Assembly: GCA_963921195.1 (NCBI GenBank) | Contig: OY992537.1 | Span: 16,207,125-16,271,124 of the forward strand | From: Pegoplata infirma | Lineage: Eukaryota; Arthropoda; Insecta; Diptera; Anthomyiidae | Length of the DNA stretch: 64,000 nt | Direction of reading: 5' to 3' | The notes under the pieces: generated by a model | The model's database searches: none | The model's input: only the letters and a program-made list of their open reading frames with translations | Told to the model about the DNA's origin: nothing | Program-made: the position numbers and the translations under genes | Part shown: positions 33,597 through 46,369 of the stretch, piece by piece | Numbering within the stretch: the stretch's first letter is position 1 | How the letters are laid out: each line of letters begins with the position of its first letter

Positions 33597-33925
33597 TTAT
33601 ACCCTCCAACCACAGTATGGGGGTATGCTCACTTTGTCATTCCGTGTGTAACGTACCGAAATATTGGTCTAGGACCCCATAAAGTATATATATTATTGAT
33701 CAGTGATCGATTCTAAGACATTCTAGCGATGTCCGTCCTTCCGTCCGTCTGTCCGTCCGTCCGTCTGTCCGTCTGTAGAGGACACAATACAGTCCAAAAT
33801 AAAACAGCTAGACTTTCGAGGTTTGGCACGAATATGTCTTATATTCCTAGGCAGGTTAAGTTCGGAAATGGACAAAATCGGACCAAGGGGAAAACGTTTA
33901 TTAGTTTTTTTTTCGATGCGAAACT
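33597..33925 (+). mobile_element. mini-me-like element, truncated
   Basis: TACCCTCCAACCACAG start, then GAAATATTGGTCTAGGACCC, CTAGCGATGTCCGTCC and a GTCC/GTCT run at about 33732-33775. The core is nearly identical to 52140-52245. The 3' part is missing. 33926-34399 is AT-rich and unassigned. Confidence 0.8.
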
Positions 33926-35539
33926 TTTCGCATAGTTATTGAAATCGGGCACTGATTTAAAAAAATTTGTTGCACTAAGCGTATGATCAATAAATAATTG
34001 TTAACTTATAATAAGTATACGTATAAGTACAGTTTGAATTAAATACTACTACTATTTATAAATTCTTTTGGTTTGATTTTAATTTTATTATCGTTTCTTA
34101 TGCCTTGTTTAGAATATATGTTATCGTAAAATAATTTACTGTTTTCTCTATTCTATTACAATTAGAAAATAGTTCTAGTACAAATTATTTTGCTAAAACA
34201 TGCTGTATAGTAAAAATAAGTAAAAATACTCCAAAATTGGTAAAATTTTAAATATTTGACCACGCCTACAATGCCTACTGTTTAACGAAAATCCATATTT
34301 TAATATTGTTTTATACTAAAAGGCAATTGAAATGGATTTCACATTTCCTTTACAACAAAACATTTGCAAACATGTGAACACGTTCGTAAATGAAAAAAAA
34401 ATTGATGATTACACTGTGCTACACCAAAAAAATGCAGGGGTTCTCATATGAAAATTCGGGTTGGTTGGAGTCCATAGAGTACTGAAATACTCATAGTTTT
34501 TCTGGATCACTTCGTTAAGTACGTTTTATATTGGCAAATGTGTTGAAACACGGCAATTCTTAAATTACAATTTTAAAAAATTATTACTTTGTTAATGTAC
34601 AACCGATTTTCGATTTTATGGATTTTTTTGAAAGGTATAAGTCATACCTTTTAAACAAAACAAAAATATTAAAAATCGATTAAGAATTGGCTGAGCTACG
34701 ATCGTTTAAGTTAAAAAAAACCCAACTTTTTGAAAAATTTGTCATATTCTTTATACTCTAAGATGAAATTGCATCATTAAACAATTTTCTTTTAATTTTT
34801 GTAAATAAGTATAGTAAAGTATCTTTCCAAAACAATAAAAAACATAGCAATCGGTTAAAAAATGAATGATTTATGCTAAGTTTTGTAATAGGACTTTTTT
34901 TATTTTTTTCAGAAATGCTTGTAATTCAGGCATTATTCATAAATCTTATTGCTAGTAGTAATTTTATGTGCCTATGCATATAAACAAGAGATGGTAACAT
35001 AATTAGATTTGTGCGTGATTGGCACATGATCGCAAGTGAGCGTAATTGAAAATCAATTTTACATTTTTTAAACGAAATTGGTAAAATTGTGGGATCATTT
35101 AATGGAAATTTTACCTATTTATAAATATACGTATGAGGCATTCCACACCAAATGTCCAGCGAAAAAAACACGAGTACCGTAAATTTCTGATTAGGTTGTA
35201 TGGATAGCCCTATATGGAGCTAAGAAAATTGCGTTTTTGGTTTTTAAATTTTTCTAAAACTGGGCTTAGGAGGCGTGGTCAAATATTGGAAAAATGGTCA
35301 AATTTGTGACGAGTTGCCTTGTTTAAATATTCATCAACTTAAAACGGAATGCATTACACCCTCAAAAATGTACATTCTTGTATAGTTTTGTATGGGCTAT
35401 TGATTAAACATTATTAGAAAATTTTCAGAACCCGTTCTGAAATTTTCCATTTTTTAAAAAAGTCAATTTATAAAAAATCCTGCCACTTTTGTTTTTTTTT
35501 TTGAATTTTTTTTTTTTTACTATTAAATTTTGTCAGTTT

Positions 35540-36367
35540 TTACGGAGGGATCGAAGATGGTGATGGGTACAGGTTCGGGGGTATACTCTGAATGCCTCGA
35601 AATTAGGGCCTCAGCAAGGCTCCCGGACAAGTGTAGTGTTTTCCGAGGTTCTTGCAATTGACAAAGCCGCGCGGATTATTATGACAAAGGACCTAAGTTC
35701 TTGCGCCATTTACATTTTTGTGGATAGTCTTGCAGCTCTGAAGGCCTTAGATTCAAACACTGTAAAATCGAGAATTGTTAGTAATTGTATACAATCCCTT
35801 CATCGAATCAGTCAGCATACAGTCAAGCTAATCTGGGTCCCTGGACATAGTCAGGTCGATGGTAACGAATTAGCCGATGAATGTGCAAGAAATGGCTCCG
35901 AGTCGGTGGGGGAACTTGTCGAACCTGATATCTCGTTTCCTATAGTGGAGTTGATGAACGAAATTGATAGAATATCAGAGAATAGGATGAAGGACAGGTG
36001 GATATCACTAACCACGTGCAGGATATCGCGAACCATGTGGCCATTGCTAAATCCTAAGAGAGCAGAAAGTCTTCTTACTTTTGGCAAGCGGACAGTTAGC
36101 CAATTAGTAGGAGTACTGACAGGACACTGTATAATCGGTCAAACGGCCGTTCGTATAGGAATTTCTAATAGGGACTTTTGTAGAAGTTGTGGAGAGGTGA
36201 AGGAGGAGGAGTCAGTGAAGCACTTGTTGTGTGAATGCCCGGGTCTTATGAAACGTCGTCTTAAGTATTTGGGGCAACGATTTTTTAATGGCCTGGATTG
36301 CCTTAACAGTGTGCCATTGACATCTCTAGCGGAATATCTTAGGGAATCGGGGTGGTTTGAGAGGTAG
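35540..36367 (+). pseudogene. Non-LTR retrotransposon RNase H and C-terminal tail, frameshifted
   Basis: The RNase H domain of a Jockey/R1-like second ORF is readable: a TEGSK start (D replaced by E), SEVLAID, FVDSLAALKAL and WVPGHSQVDGNELADECA. It is followed by a typical tail ending LTGHCIIGQTA and a Cys-His pattern CRSCGE...HLLCECP. The first motif lies in a different frame from the rest; the frameshift is near 35630. The reverse transcriptase is missing upstream. A short 3' UTR-like stretch follows the stop (to about 36465). The base composition is GC-rich relative to its flanks, marking a fairly young insertion. Confidence 0.88.
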
Positions 36368-36484
36368 AATTTTGGAAACAACTTTAGGGGAATCACAATT
36401 GCCCTTGTGGCCTCCGAGTTATTTTGCCAAATTGGAGGACGCCCATCCAACCTTACTTAACGTAGAAATGGTCACGTAAGAGAT

Positions 36485-36665
36485 TTTTGACTTACACTCA
36501 CTCACGCTCACGACAGGAATTTTTTAATCACGCACACTCACTCACGCGCATATTTTTTCTACTCACACTCACTCACAATCACGTTAGTAAATTTAATACA
36601 ACTCACACTCACGTGCACCAACGCAAGATTCACCCACTCTTACGTTGACTCACACTCACAATATT
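36485..36665 (+). repeat. CACTCACTCACGC-rich simple repeat
   Basis: Irregular runs of ACTCACTCACGC, AATCACG and CACACTCACTCAC. Similar stretches are at 37105-37140, 39180-39345 and 47440-47600, several with CACGTG. They seem to be part of a dispersed element rather than a pure microsatellite. 36666-36850 is AT-rich. Confidence 0.75.
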
Positions 36666-38224
36666 CTTATTTATACAAAAAAAATATCAAAAACTAAAAT
36701 TTCAAAAATCTTTCAAAAATTTCAGCACAATCTAAAATTTTACATTTGAAGGGCTTATTGTAAAAACTCGATAAGCAACATTTCATTTTATAGTTGATTT
36801 TGCTTTAAAACTTTTGAAATAATGTAGAAAATATACACTCAAAAAAATAAAACTGATCCCACAATCAAATGATCCCAAAATTTTACCAATTTCGTTTCAA
36901 AAATGTTTGCAAACGCACAACTTTTTCTGTCTTAAAAATGTTGCAGGTATAACTTTTCAAAAAAGATTTTTTACTTAAACGAGCCTATTTTCAACCTTTT
37001 CTCAATATTATTTTTTTTTAAGAAGTAACACATATTATTCAAACAAAACCAAAACATTATAAATGGGATTTAGAAGCAACTGACACGCCCCATTTTTTAT
37101 TACACTCACACTGCCACTCACTCACAACCACGTGAGTAAAATTGATTTTTAATTACGCTCAGTTGTGATCATGTGTCAATCACGCACAAATCTAGTTATG
37201 TTACCATCTCTTGTTTATATGCATAGGCACATAAAATTACTACTAGCAATAAGATTTATGAATAATGCCTGAATTACAAGCATTTCTGAAAAAAATTAAA
37301 AATGTCCTATCACAAAACTTAGCATAACTCATTTATTTTTTAACCGATTGTTATGTTTTTTGGTGTTTTGGAAAGCTACTTTACTATACTTTTTTACAAA
37401 AATTAAAAAAAAATTGTTTAATGATGCGCTTTCAACTTAGAGTATAAAGAATATGACAAATTTTTCAAAAAGTTGGGTTTTTTTTAACTTAAACGATCGT
37501 AGCTCAGCCAATTCTTAATCGATTTTTAATATTTTTGTTTTGTTTAAAAGGTATGACTTATTCCTTTCAAAAAAATCCATAAAATCGAAAATTGGTTGTG
37601 TATTAACAAAGTAATAATTTTTTAAAATTGTAATTTAAGAATTGCCGTTTTTCAATACATTTGCCAATAAAAAACGTACTTAACGAAGTGATCCAGAAAA
37701 ACTATGAGTATATCAGTACCCTATGGACTCCAACCAACCCGAATTTTCATATGAGAACCCCTGCATATTTTATTTTTGGTCTTTTGTAGCACAGTGTTAT
37801 CGTGCTAGTAAATTTATGACTACATTTTTATTTTTCATATGAGGGTCAATTCCATTTATAATTCTCTTATCCACTGAAATACATCAAAATCTCATCATGC
37901 AAAGTAAGTTTTAACAAAAACCAAATCATTTAATATTTTCTTTCCAAAAATTTCCACAATTCTATAAAAAGAGATTACGAACGTGCACACAATGGGTATA
38001 CACACAAGTACTTACAATTTGCATTGCATGACTTTAGTACATTGTTGAATGATTTTTAAAGTTTACCGGCTTTTTTGCACTTGATTCTACATAATTCCGC
38101 TAAAATTTACACAGCTAAAAATAAACAACATCGCAGAATCGAAACACACACATTTACACTAACAATAAGAACAAAAAAAAAAAAAAACAGAAGAAAACTT
38201 TTTTTGCTACGCACTTAAATTAAC

Positions 38225-38783
38225 CAACGACGGTAGTCGGCGTTGCCTTTATAAGGATACCAAAAAGTTGGATTTGAAATCCAAATTAGCAAATCCAAAT
38301 CCACGTGGTGGCGCAAATCCAACGTTTACAACACAAAATGTTGGCCTCTACATTTTGAGCATTTAGTACATTTATTTTATATTTAGTACATCTTTTGTTT
38401 TTAATACAAAAAATGGCATTATTAGGGGACACAAAATAAAAATAAAACAATAAAATCGATATTTTCTTGTTTATTGTTAATTATTTTAATTTTATTTTTT
38501 TTTAAATTAGCTGCTTTTATGAGAAAAATGTGAAAACTGAACGAAAATATAATTAACAAAAATTTAGTTAAAAATTATTATTTTTATTTTTTGATTTGTT
38601 CCCAATTTTCTTGAATTTTTTCCGACCTTTTTTTAGTTGTAGCGTTGTTTTGTACCTTTCTGCCCAACATTTTGTGTTGTAAACGTTGGATTTGCGCCAC
38701 CACGTGGATTTGGATTTGCTAATTTGGATTTCAAATCCAACTTTTTGGTATCCTTATAAAGGAAACGCCGACTACCGTCGTTG
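38225..38783. mobile_element. Long-TIR MITE, TSD AATTAAC
   Basis: Arms of about 130 bp starting CAACGACGGTAGTCGGCG are almost perfectly inverted (right end CGCCGACTACCGTCGTTG). AATTAAC flanks both sides (38218-38224 and 38784-38790). The high arm identity suggests recent origin. There is no ORF. 37831-38217 before it holds nothing recognised. Confidence 0.9.
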
Positions 38784-39570
38784 AATTAACAACCTCAACT
38801 TGATAGCTTTTATGGAAAAACACAACGACAAACAAAATTTTAACATGAAAAAGAAAAAACCTTAATAAAATAGCCTTTTAACAACAGGTATACGATGTAA
38901 TAAGAAGTACATAGTTATAGGTACTCGAAGAAAAAAACAGATTAATTCAAATAGAAAATAAAAACGACAAAAAAACACTAAACCCCCCTACTGTTATATT
39001 AATGGCTCCACTTTGTGGAAAAACAAATAATAAATGCAAAAAAGAAAATGAGAATAAACTAACGAGAGAAAATAAACTCTTTCTTTTGCATGACTGCAAC
39101 CTAGTGGAGATGATAATTGAGATTTTAATAACTTATGAAAAAGTACTTTTAAAATGTGCAAATCACACAAAAAAAAATCTGCTCACGCACACTCACTCAC
39201 GCATAAATCTTACTCACGCACACTCATTCACGCATTTGTTTTACACTCAAACTCACACGCAATCACGTGAGTAAAATAAGTTTAGTCACACTCACGCGTG
39301 AATCACGCACTAATCTGCTCATGTGCCCATCTCTACTCGTTACCATACCAAATCTGAACAAGATCGGTGAAAAACTCGCAGCTGGTGAAAAAACCATAAC
39401 ATATTTTTTTTTATTAAAATTTTTTCTTCTTCAATTTTTATCATCAATTTTTGATCATCAATTTTTTTTACAAAGATTTTCTGTAAAATTTTGGTTGAAT
39501 GAAAGACACTATAATGTATTGCGTACTTTGTTAAATTAGCAAAGTTTTTCTGTAATATATCAAAGTTATT
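38784..39570. other. No gene; CTCACGCACACTCACTCACG repeat at 39180-39345
   Basis: The first 400 bp are A-rich and unassigned. 39180-39345 repeats ACTCACGCACACTCACTCACGC with one CACGTGAG and ends in GCTCATGTGCCCATCTCT, similar to the inverted AGAGATGG...GTGCGTGATT near 34988. The short ORFs across it have no coding character. Confidence 0.55.
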
Positions 39571-41250
39571 ATTTTGAGTGCATATGGGGCATTTTTTTTA
39601 GATTTTCCCAATTTGTTTACAGTTTTTAGTACTCTTCGAAAACTCCTTCGTGGTAAATTTTCAGATTTTTTTGATGACCCGTTCAAGAGATATCGAATTT
39701 TTAAAAATTGGTAGTTTGTTCCTTTACTCAAACTTCTTTTACTCATAACTTCTTCAATAATGGTCCAAACTTCAATTTTTTTTTCAAAATTTTTGTCTTT
39801 TTACGTACTTTTAAAAAAAAATACAAAAAAATTCGATTTTTAAGTTTTAAAATTTAAATCTCATTTTTGAAAATGTTTGTACTCTTCGATTTTTTAAAAA
39901 TTTTTTTGTGGAAAACTTCTATCGATTCTACAAATTTTTTGCTCAGGAGGATCGTGGGATAACAATTATTACTATTTTTAAAAATTTTTTTAAAAAATTT
40001 TATTGAAATTTTCCAATCTTAAAATCATTTCTACTGCTCCAGTGGTGCGTCATAGAGGGGGAATTTATAAGACCGACCCCCATTAACTTTTACGACTTAA
40101 CATTTCTTTGGAACAAACTAATACCCTATCTCCAATTTCTAAGGGGGCTCCCACACAAAACGACATTTTTTAAATTTGCTCCAACCGCTCTAACTGCCCC
40201 AATAATGACCACTCTCGGACGCACCATTGGACCGGTAGAAGCTGATTAAATAAAACAAATTTACAAAAAATAAAAAAAAAATTGTATGGGGACAGCCTTA
40301 ACCAACGGCGTATGCAGAACTGTTTTTTCAGGGCCCAACAACAACAACAAAAAAAATTTTGTTGTTTTTTTCGTGAGATTTATGTTTTCCAATACATATA
40401 AAAAAAATATTTTTTTGTTGTTGTTGTTGGGCCCCCCCCCCCCCTCTGTATACGCCGATGGCCTTAACAATTAAAGATAGTGGGTAGGTGTGTTCAGAGA
40501 AAATGTTTGGACTAAAAAAATATTGTGGGTCGGTCACACATTTTGTTGCTCTAAGGGCACTATTGGGGCAGTTAGAGCGGTTGGAGCAAATTTTAAAAAA
40601 TTTCGTTTTGTGTGGGGGCCCCCTTAGAAATTGGAGATAGAGTATTAGTTTGTTCCAAAGAATGTTAAGACGTACAAATTAATGGGGGTCGGTCTTATAA
40701 ATGACCCCTCTATGACGCACCATTGGAGCAGTAGAAATGATTTTAAGATTGAAAAATTACAATAAAATTTTTTCAAAAAATTTAAAAAAATAGTAATAAT
40801 CGTTATTCTACGATCCTCCTGGGCAAATAATTTGTAGAATCGATAGAAGTTTTATACAAAAAAATTTCAAAAAAATCGAAGAGTACAAACATTTTCAAAA
40901 ATTAGATTAAAATATCAAAACTTAAAAATCGCATACTAGAGCACTTTTAAGATTTTTTTTGGATTTTTTTTTTTTAAAAGTACGTAAAAAAACAAAAATT
41001 ATGAACAAAATACATTTGAAATTTGGACCATTATTGAAGAAGTTATGAGTAAAAGAAGTTTAAGTAAAGGAACAAACTACCAATTTTCAAAAATTCGTTA
41101 TCTTTTGAACGGGTCATCAAAAATATCTGAAAATTTACTACGAAAGAGTTTTCAAAGGGTACTAAAAACTGTAAACAAATTGGGAAAATCTAAATTTTTT
41201 TTTTTCAAAGTGTCCGATTTGACATGGAATGCCCCATATACAAATTAAAA
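39570..41250. mobile_element. Large foldback, arms about 650-700 bp
   Basis: CATATGGGGCATTTTTTTTAG near 39588 is mirrored by ATGCCCCATATAC near 41232. Examples inside are CCGTTCAAGAGATATCG, ACTCATAACTTCTTCAATAA and GGAGGATCGTGGGATAAC, each with an inverted counterpart (41115, 41030, 40815). A MITE sits in the central part (40303-40460). Confidence 0.82.
40303..40460. mobile_element. hAT-type MITE, TSD GCCTTAAC
   Basis: The 158-bp element has ends CAACGGCGTATGCAGA and TCTGTATACGCCGATG and a perfect 8-bp duplication GCCTTAAC at 40295-40302 and 40461-40468. Subterminal GGGCCCAACAACAACAAC is mirrored by GTTGTTGTTGTTGGGCCC. Confidence 0.93.
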
Positions 41251-43187
41251 TATTTCTTCACAAAAAGTTCCACAATTTCGTACTTTTAAAATGTACTAAC
41301 AAAAAGTACCTCACTACCACCACTGCTCTCTTGTAAAACTCCAAAGAGATGAATAATTTTTTTTACAGAAAAAGCTTTAATCCAAAGGAAATACTTTCAC
41401 TGTACTGTATCAAGTAGAGATTTTTAGTTGCTAAACGAATTTCTTAGAGAATAGACATGAAATAACGGTATAATTAAACGACATAAAAACGAAAAGAAAA
41501 TAAACGTTGTTGTTATTTTAAATAAACATTTTTTGTATGTGTATGTATAAAATTTGTGCTTGTGTGTGTGTGTGTAAGTGAGTGTTTGTGTCAAACTTAT
41601 ACAATACAATATAGAAATATGAAAACACATCACCACCACCATCATCATCACGGAAAAGATTTTTAAAAAAGAAACAACAAAAAACCCTCATACTACAATA
41701 TTTAAAATTTTCGCCACTACCACCACCACTAAACCCATCATCAACAACAACAACATCATAGTGAAAAATCTACAAAATAACGGTAGTTTAGAATCAAAGT
41801 GGGTTTCCTTTAGTGTATGCTAGTATATTTATTAGTGATGTCAACTATTTATAAATAATAAAAAAACGCAATAAAACGAAAAACGCAAATTTTGAGAAAA
41901 GAAGTGTTAACTAAAGAAATTGGTCAAACTTTGATAAAATATTATAGAATTAAATAAATAGAATGAATTTAAACGAATTATAATCAACAAAATTTAATGA
42001 AATTTTTAGATGACTCTTAAAAAGGACAATTTCAAAACGCTAACTAAAATTTTCACTTTTTTTGTTAATTCTGAATTGACACGATTTTCACTTTTTCGCA
42101 AAAACTAAAAATTAGAAATTGAAAATTATAAATTTAATAACTTTGTGTATTTGTTTAGTAAACTTTTAACTAATTTTTTTTTACATTCTAAAAAATCGCC
42201 AATTTAACATCACTTTATTTGTAGTATGTGAAAAAGGAAAATAATGTATTATCCATACATGAATGTATGTTATTTTTCCTTTCTACAAAGCACAAAGTAA
42301 AATAATATGAATGAAAAGAAAAAAATACTAAAAAAATAAAAGAAATTGTGAAAAAATCCTTAATAAAAAATGGCCAACATTATCCTCATTATAGTGACAA
42401 ACAAATAAAGTTAATTGTGCAAAATACTTGTATGTACTACAACATGGATGAGTGTTGAAAAAATAAAAAAATACAGTAAAAGATAAAAAAATACTTGAAT
42501 TAAAACAAAAGCGAGTGGAAAAAGTCTCATAAGTGAAAATAAAATAAATACCATAAATATTAAAAAAAAAAAAAATAGTAGTATATACTTAATACTTAAA
42601 ACAATACAGTTTTAAAAAAGTGTAACAATATGGTAATTAGTAGAAATATTTCATAAAAGAAAATTATGACGGAAATGAGTTGCAAATTTTTTACTATAAA
42701 ATAATTTAGAAAAAGAGTTCTTTGGAAAATATATATATATATATAATTTTTAAGATTTTTACTAAATAATGTGGAAATCTACAAAAAAATATCCCTGCCG
42801 GAAAAGTGTGTCTCTCGATCCGAAATCACCCGTAATGGGACTAGTAAAAACGGGATATATTACTTAAATCCTATTACATGACAGGTGAAAATTAGACTTA
42901 TCACCTGGGCCGCTTTAATGTCTGGCGGGGCCCTGGGCACACAAGAGTTTGGGGCCTCGCTGGAAAGTAAAAAGTCGCACGACATAAACATTTTTTTTTG
43001 GTACAAATTAAACTTGTGTTATTACCTGTTTTAAGACAAAGAAACTAAAAAAAATATTTCGAAAAGGGATTTTCTAGCTCAAGGTCATTTATCTTTACTA
43101 ATTAAAACCAGAGACCAAATAAAACAGTTATATGTGTTAATTTGCTTTAAAAAAATCATTAAACGAATGTTGTCCAAAATATGCATT
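41251..43187. other. No gene; simple repeats and AT-rich DNA
   Basis: A GT run (about 41563-41575), ACC/ATC triplet runs (41630-41655 and 41715-41755), a TATATA run (42732-42743) and a GC-richer patch at 42790-42960 (CTGGCGGGGCCCTGGGCAC) are seen. No ORF or splice-linked exon is convincing. Distal regulatory DNA of gene 3 could lie here. Confidence 0.45.
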
Positions 43188-43467
43188 ATATATCGCTCAT
43201 TTACTTGTATAGTGTCATAACTCAAAATGTTTCATTTTACAGAAAACGCGTTTAAAGTTTACAATTGAAACTGGTTGTTCATTGAAAATGGCCGGTACAT
43301 AGAAAATGTAATAATTACGTATTTTCTTCTAAAATTATGAGTTTTAAATTTATAAATACGAATTTTTGACACAATATAAAGCATGATATAACGAAAAATG
43401 TTGAATTATTAACTCAAAAATCAAATTTTTTGAGTTATGACACTATACAAGTAAATGAGCGATATAT
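43188..43467. mobile_element. Hairpin MITE with 40-bp TIRs
   Basis: ATATCGCTCATTTACTTGTA and its complement (TACAAGTAAATGAGCGATAT) bound 280 bp, and the match extends to ATAGTGTCATAACTCAAAA. The flanks are TA-rich, so a TA duplication is likely but ambiguous. 43468-43974 is unassigned AT-rich DNA. Confidence 0.82.
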
Positions 43468-43974
43468 GGAAAGACTTCTAGAGATGTCCCGTGTTAAAAT
43501 TTGCAATAACTTTTATTTTTTGATTTTTATCAATAAAAGTATAAAATAACAGTAATTAAAAACTTTTTGTTCAAAAAGTTTAAAATAACATTTATTTATT
43601 GTAAATAAATGTTATAACAGTTATTTGTATTCAAATCAATCAACGTTTTAATGGTCAAATCAATAATTGAGGTATTAGCTATCAATAGGATTCTTTTGTA
43701 TGTGTTTATTTTAGTTTTACTTAAATATATCAAATTTTATAAGGCTCAAAGAGTATTTGATAACAGTTAAAAAAAATAAAAGTTTTTTTTTCTGTTTTTT
43801 TGGACAGATATTTATATAAATTTTTTGAAACTGTTATTTTAAATTTCTATTTCAAAATAATATTTTTGAACAGTTAAATTTGAGTTTTTTCAATAAATCT
43901 CATAACGGTTATGGTCTCTGATTAAAACCATGATGTTTGTGTAGAACAATTTGGTTTTAATGAGATCTTTTATA

Positions 43975-45275
43975 TCTCAGAATCTAAGACTTTTTCTATA
44001 CGAAAAATGTCTCAGAATTTGAAACTTTTTCTATATGAAAAATGGCTCAGAATCTGAGACATTTTATACGAAAAATGTCTCATCATCTGATACGAAACAT
44101 GTCTCAGAATCTGGGACTTTTTCTAAGATACGAAAAATATTTCAGAATCTGAGTCTTTTTTATACGACAAATGTCTCAGGATCTGAAACTTTTTCTATAG
44201 GAAAGGTGTCTCAGAATCTAAAACTTTTTCTATACGAAACAGTTTTTAAAATCCTAGACTTTTTCTATGCGAAAAACGACTCAGAATATGAGACTTTTTC
44301 TATACGAAAAATGTTTCAGAGCCTGAGACTTTTTCTATGCGGAAAATGTCTCAGAATATGAGACTTTTTCTATACGGAAAATGTCTCAGAATCTGAGACT
44401 TTTTCTATAGGAAAAATTTCTCAGAATCTGAGACGTTTTCTATACGAAACACATCTGAGACTTTTTCTATACGAAAAAATATCTCAGAATCTGAGACTTT
44501 TTCTATACGAAAAAGGTCTGGGAATCTGAGACTTTTTCTATACGAAACATTTCAGAGTCTGGGACTTTTTCTATACGAAAAATGTTTTAGAGTCTAAGAC
44601 TTTTTCTAAGATGCGAATAATATTTCAGAATCTGAGACTTTTTTATACGAAAAATGTTTCAGGATCTGATACTTTTTCTATACGAAACATGTTTCAGAAT
44701 CTGAGACTTTTTATATACGAAAAGTGTTTCAGAGTCTTAGACTTTTTCTATACGAAAAATGTTTCAGAGTCTGCGACTCTTTCTATACGAAAAATGTTTT
44801 AGAATCTCAGACTTTTTCTATAGGGAAAATGTCTCAGAATCTGAGACTTTTTCTATACGAAAAATGTTTTAGAATCTGAGACTTTTTCCATACGAAAAAT
44901 ATCTCAGAATCTGAGACTTTTTCTGTAAAAATGTCTCAAAATCTGAGACTTTTTCTATACGAAAAATGTCTAAAAATCTGAAACTTTTTCTATACGAAAA
45001 ATATCTCAAAATCTGAGACTTTTTCTATACGAAAAAGGTCTCGGAATCTGAAACTTTTTCTATACGAAAAATGTTTCAGAGTCTAAAACCTTTTCTATAC
45101 GAAACATGTTTTAGAAACTAAGGCTTTTTCTGTGCGAAAAACGTCTCAGAATCTGATACTTTTTTAGACTTTTAAAATCTCAGAATCTAAAACTTTTTCT
45201 CAACGAAAAGTATTTTACAATCTGAAACTCTTTATGTACGAAAAATTTCTATGAACTTGAGACTTTTGATATAGA
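43975..45275 (+). repeat. 35-bp dyad satellite, array F (most homogeneous)
   Basis: About 37 units of TCTCAGAATCTGAGAC with TTTTTCTATACGAAAAATG, all in one orientation. Unit-to-unit identity is the highest of the arrays. It shares the TATACG signature with array C. Short open frames across it come from the repeat periodicity and are not genes. Confidence 0.95.
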
Positions 45276-45290
45276 AGTTTAAGCGCCCTC

Positions 45291-45309
45291 TAGCGGCGGT
45301 TTAGAGCAA
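45291..45309 (-). promoter_or_regulatory. CTCF-like motif beside array F
   Basis: On the minus strand the sequence is CCGCCGCTAGAGGGCGCTT, very close to the animal CTCF core (CCNNYAGRKGGCGC). It is an isolated GC-rich island of 19 bp in DNA that is otherwise around 70% AT, 15 bp from the end of the satellite array. It could also be a transposon end. Confidence 0.4.
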
Positions 45310-45409
45310 AATAAATATCAAATATGGATTACCCGTACCGAAAAACATCAGGTACACCTCATTATACAAAATAAAGGCAACATTTATTAGTAAAACAATA
45401 TATTCCAAA

Positions 45410-46108
45410 CAGGGTTGCAAAAGTTGATACAATTGTACCATTTTTGGTACAATTCGAAGCTCAAAAGTACAATGGTACACTAATGACTCATTTGGTACAA
45501 TTTTAAATCCTTCTCAAATTATGTTTTTTTCATGGAATTTACCCAGTTTATAGTTTTGATTGATTTACTGTGTCGACTGGACTGGAAAACATCGCAATAT
45601 CGACTCAAAAATTAATTCTGCGTCGAATGGTTTATAAAGATAGCTACCAGTCAATGTGCCAAAAGAGTACTTCTTTCAAAAAATACATGGGGGTATTCAG
45701 AAACCTACTTGCCAGCCCTGTTACTGGTGGTAAAAGAATTCATTTTCTTTCTTGAAAAATACATGTATTTTTTAAAAAAAAAGTAATATTTTGCTACATT
45801 GCCAGGGCTGACAGTAAGATTCTGAAGACCTCTCATGTATTCCGAAATGTATTTTCAAAAATTGATCATTTTCCACCAGTACTAGGACTCTGAATACCAT
45901 CTGATACACTTTTAAAGCACAAATAAAGTACAAATGTAAATTTTATAAAAAGTTGTTTTAATCAATGTTTTTTCGTTCCTTTTTTAAATTAAAATAAAAA
46001 AAATAAAACAAAAACTAAACAATAAAAATTTTGGTACAATTGGGGTCGAAAAAGTACAATTTTGTGAGCTCGTTGGTACAATTTTGATGTACTCATTTTG
46101 CAAAACTG
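45410..46108. mobile_element. hAT-type non-autonomous element, TSD ATTCCAAA
   Basis: Ends CAGGGTTGCAAAAG and CATTTTGCAAAACTG with a perfect 8-bp duplication ATTCCAAA at 45402-45409 and 46109-46116. The subterminal motif TTGGTACAATT recurs four or more times in both ends. The 699-bp interior has no transposase. Confidence 0.93.
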
Positions 46109-46369
46109 ATTCCAAAAAATAAGGCATGCTAAAAAAGTTGTATATCGTGCAAAACTATTTTTGAAAATTGGGGGGGTCAAAACTGATTTTTGAGACATGG
46201 TTTGATCGGCATTTTTTCCTAGAATTTTGTGCAGAATCCGAATATGCTAGACGATTTTTTCGAAAAAAAAATTACTCCGCCCTATTATATATGCCTTCTA
46301 TCATTATAGTGCACTATAAAAGTTTTTTTTTTTTTTTTTTTCATATTTTTAATATTTTAATTCCATTTG

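Larger units (their letters stand above)
34400..37830. mobile_element. Large foldback whose loop carries a non-LTR fragment
   Basis: 34400-35100 is matched in inverted orientation by about 36850-37800 (for example AATGCAGGGGTTCTCATATG against its complement near 37755, and GTGGGATCATTT against 36860). The arms are about 0.7-0.95 kb and highly similar. The loop (35110-36840) contains a GC-richer RNase H pseudogene and a CACTCA-rich stretch. Termini include CACTGTGCTAC, recalling the CACTGTG ends of other foldbacks here. Confidence 0.78.

Noticed and set aside
41424..41651. Minus-strand ORF with Met/Val and Thr/His runs
   Set aside because: It is made by ATC/ACC triplet and GT microsatellites in non-coding DNA.
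44035..44802. Repetitive ORFs across array F and similar ORFs over arrays B and D
   Set aside because: Open frames arise from the 35-bp periodicity with few stops; they do not persist between units or arrays.
43975..45275. CRISPR-like array
   Set aside because: Units are contiguous 35-bp repeats without unique spacers, in a fly genome with spliced genes.
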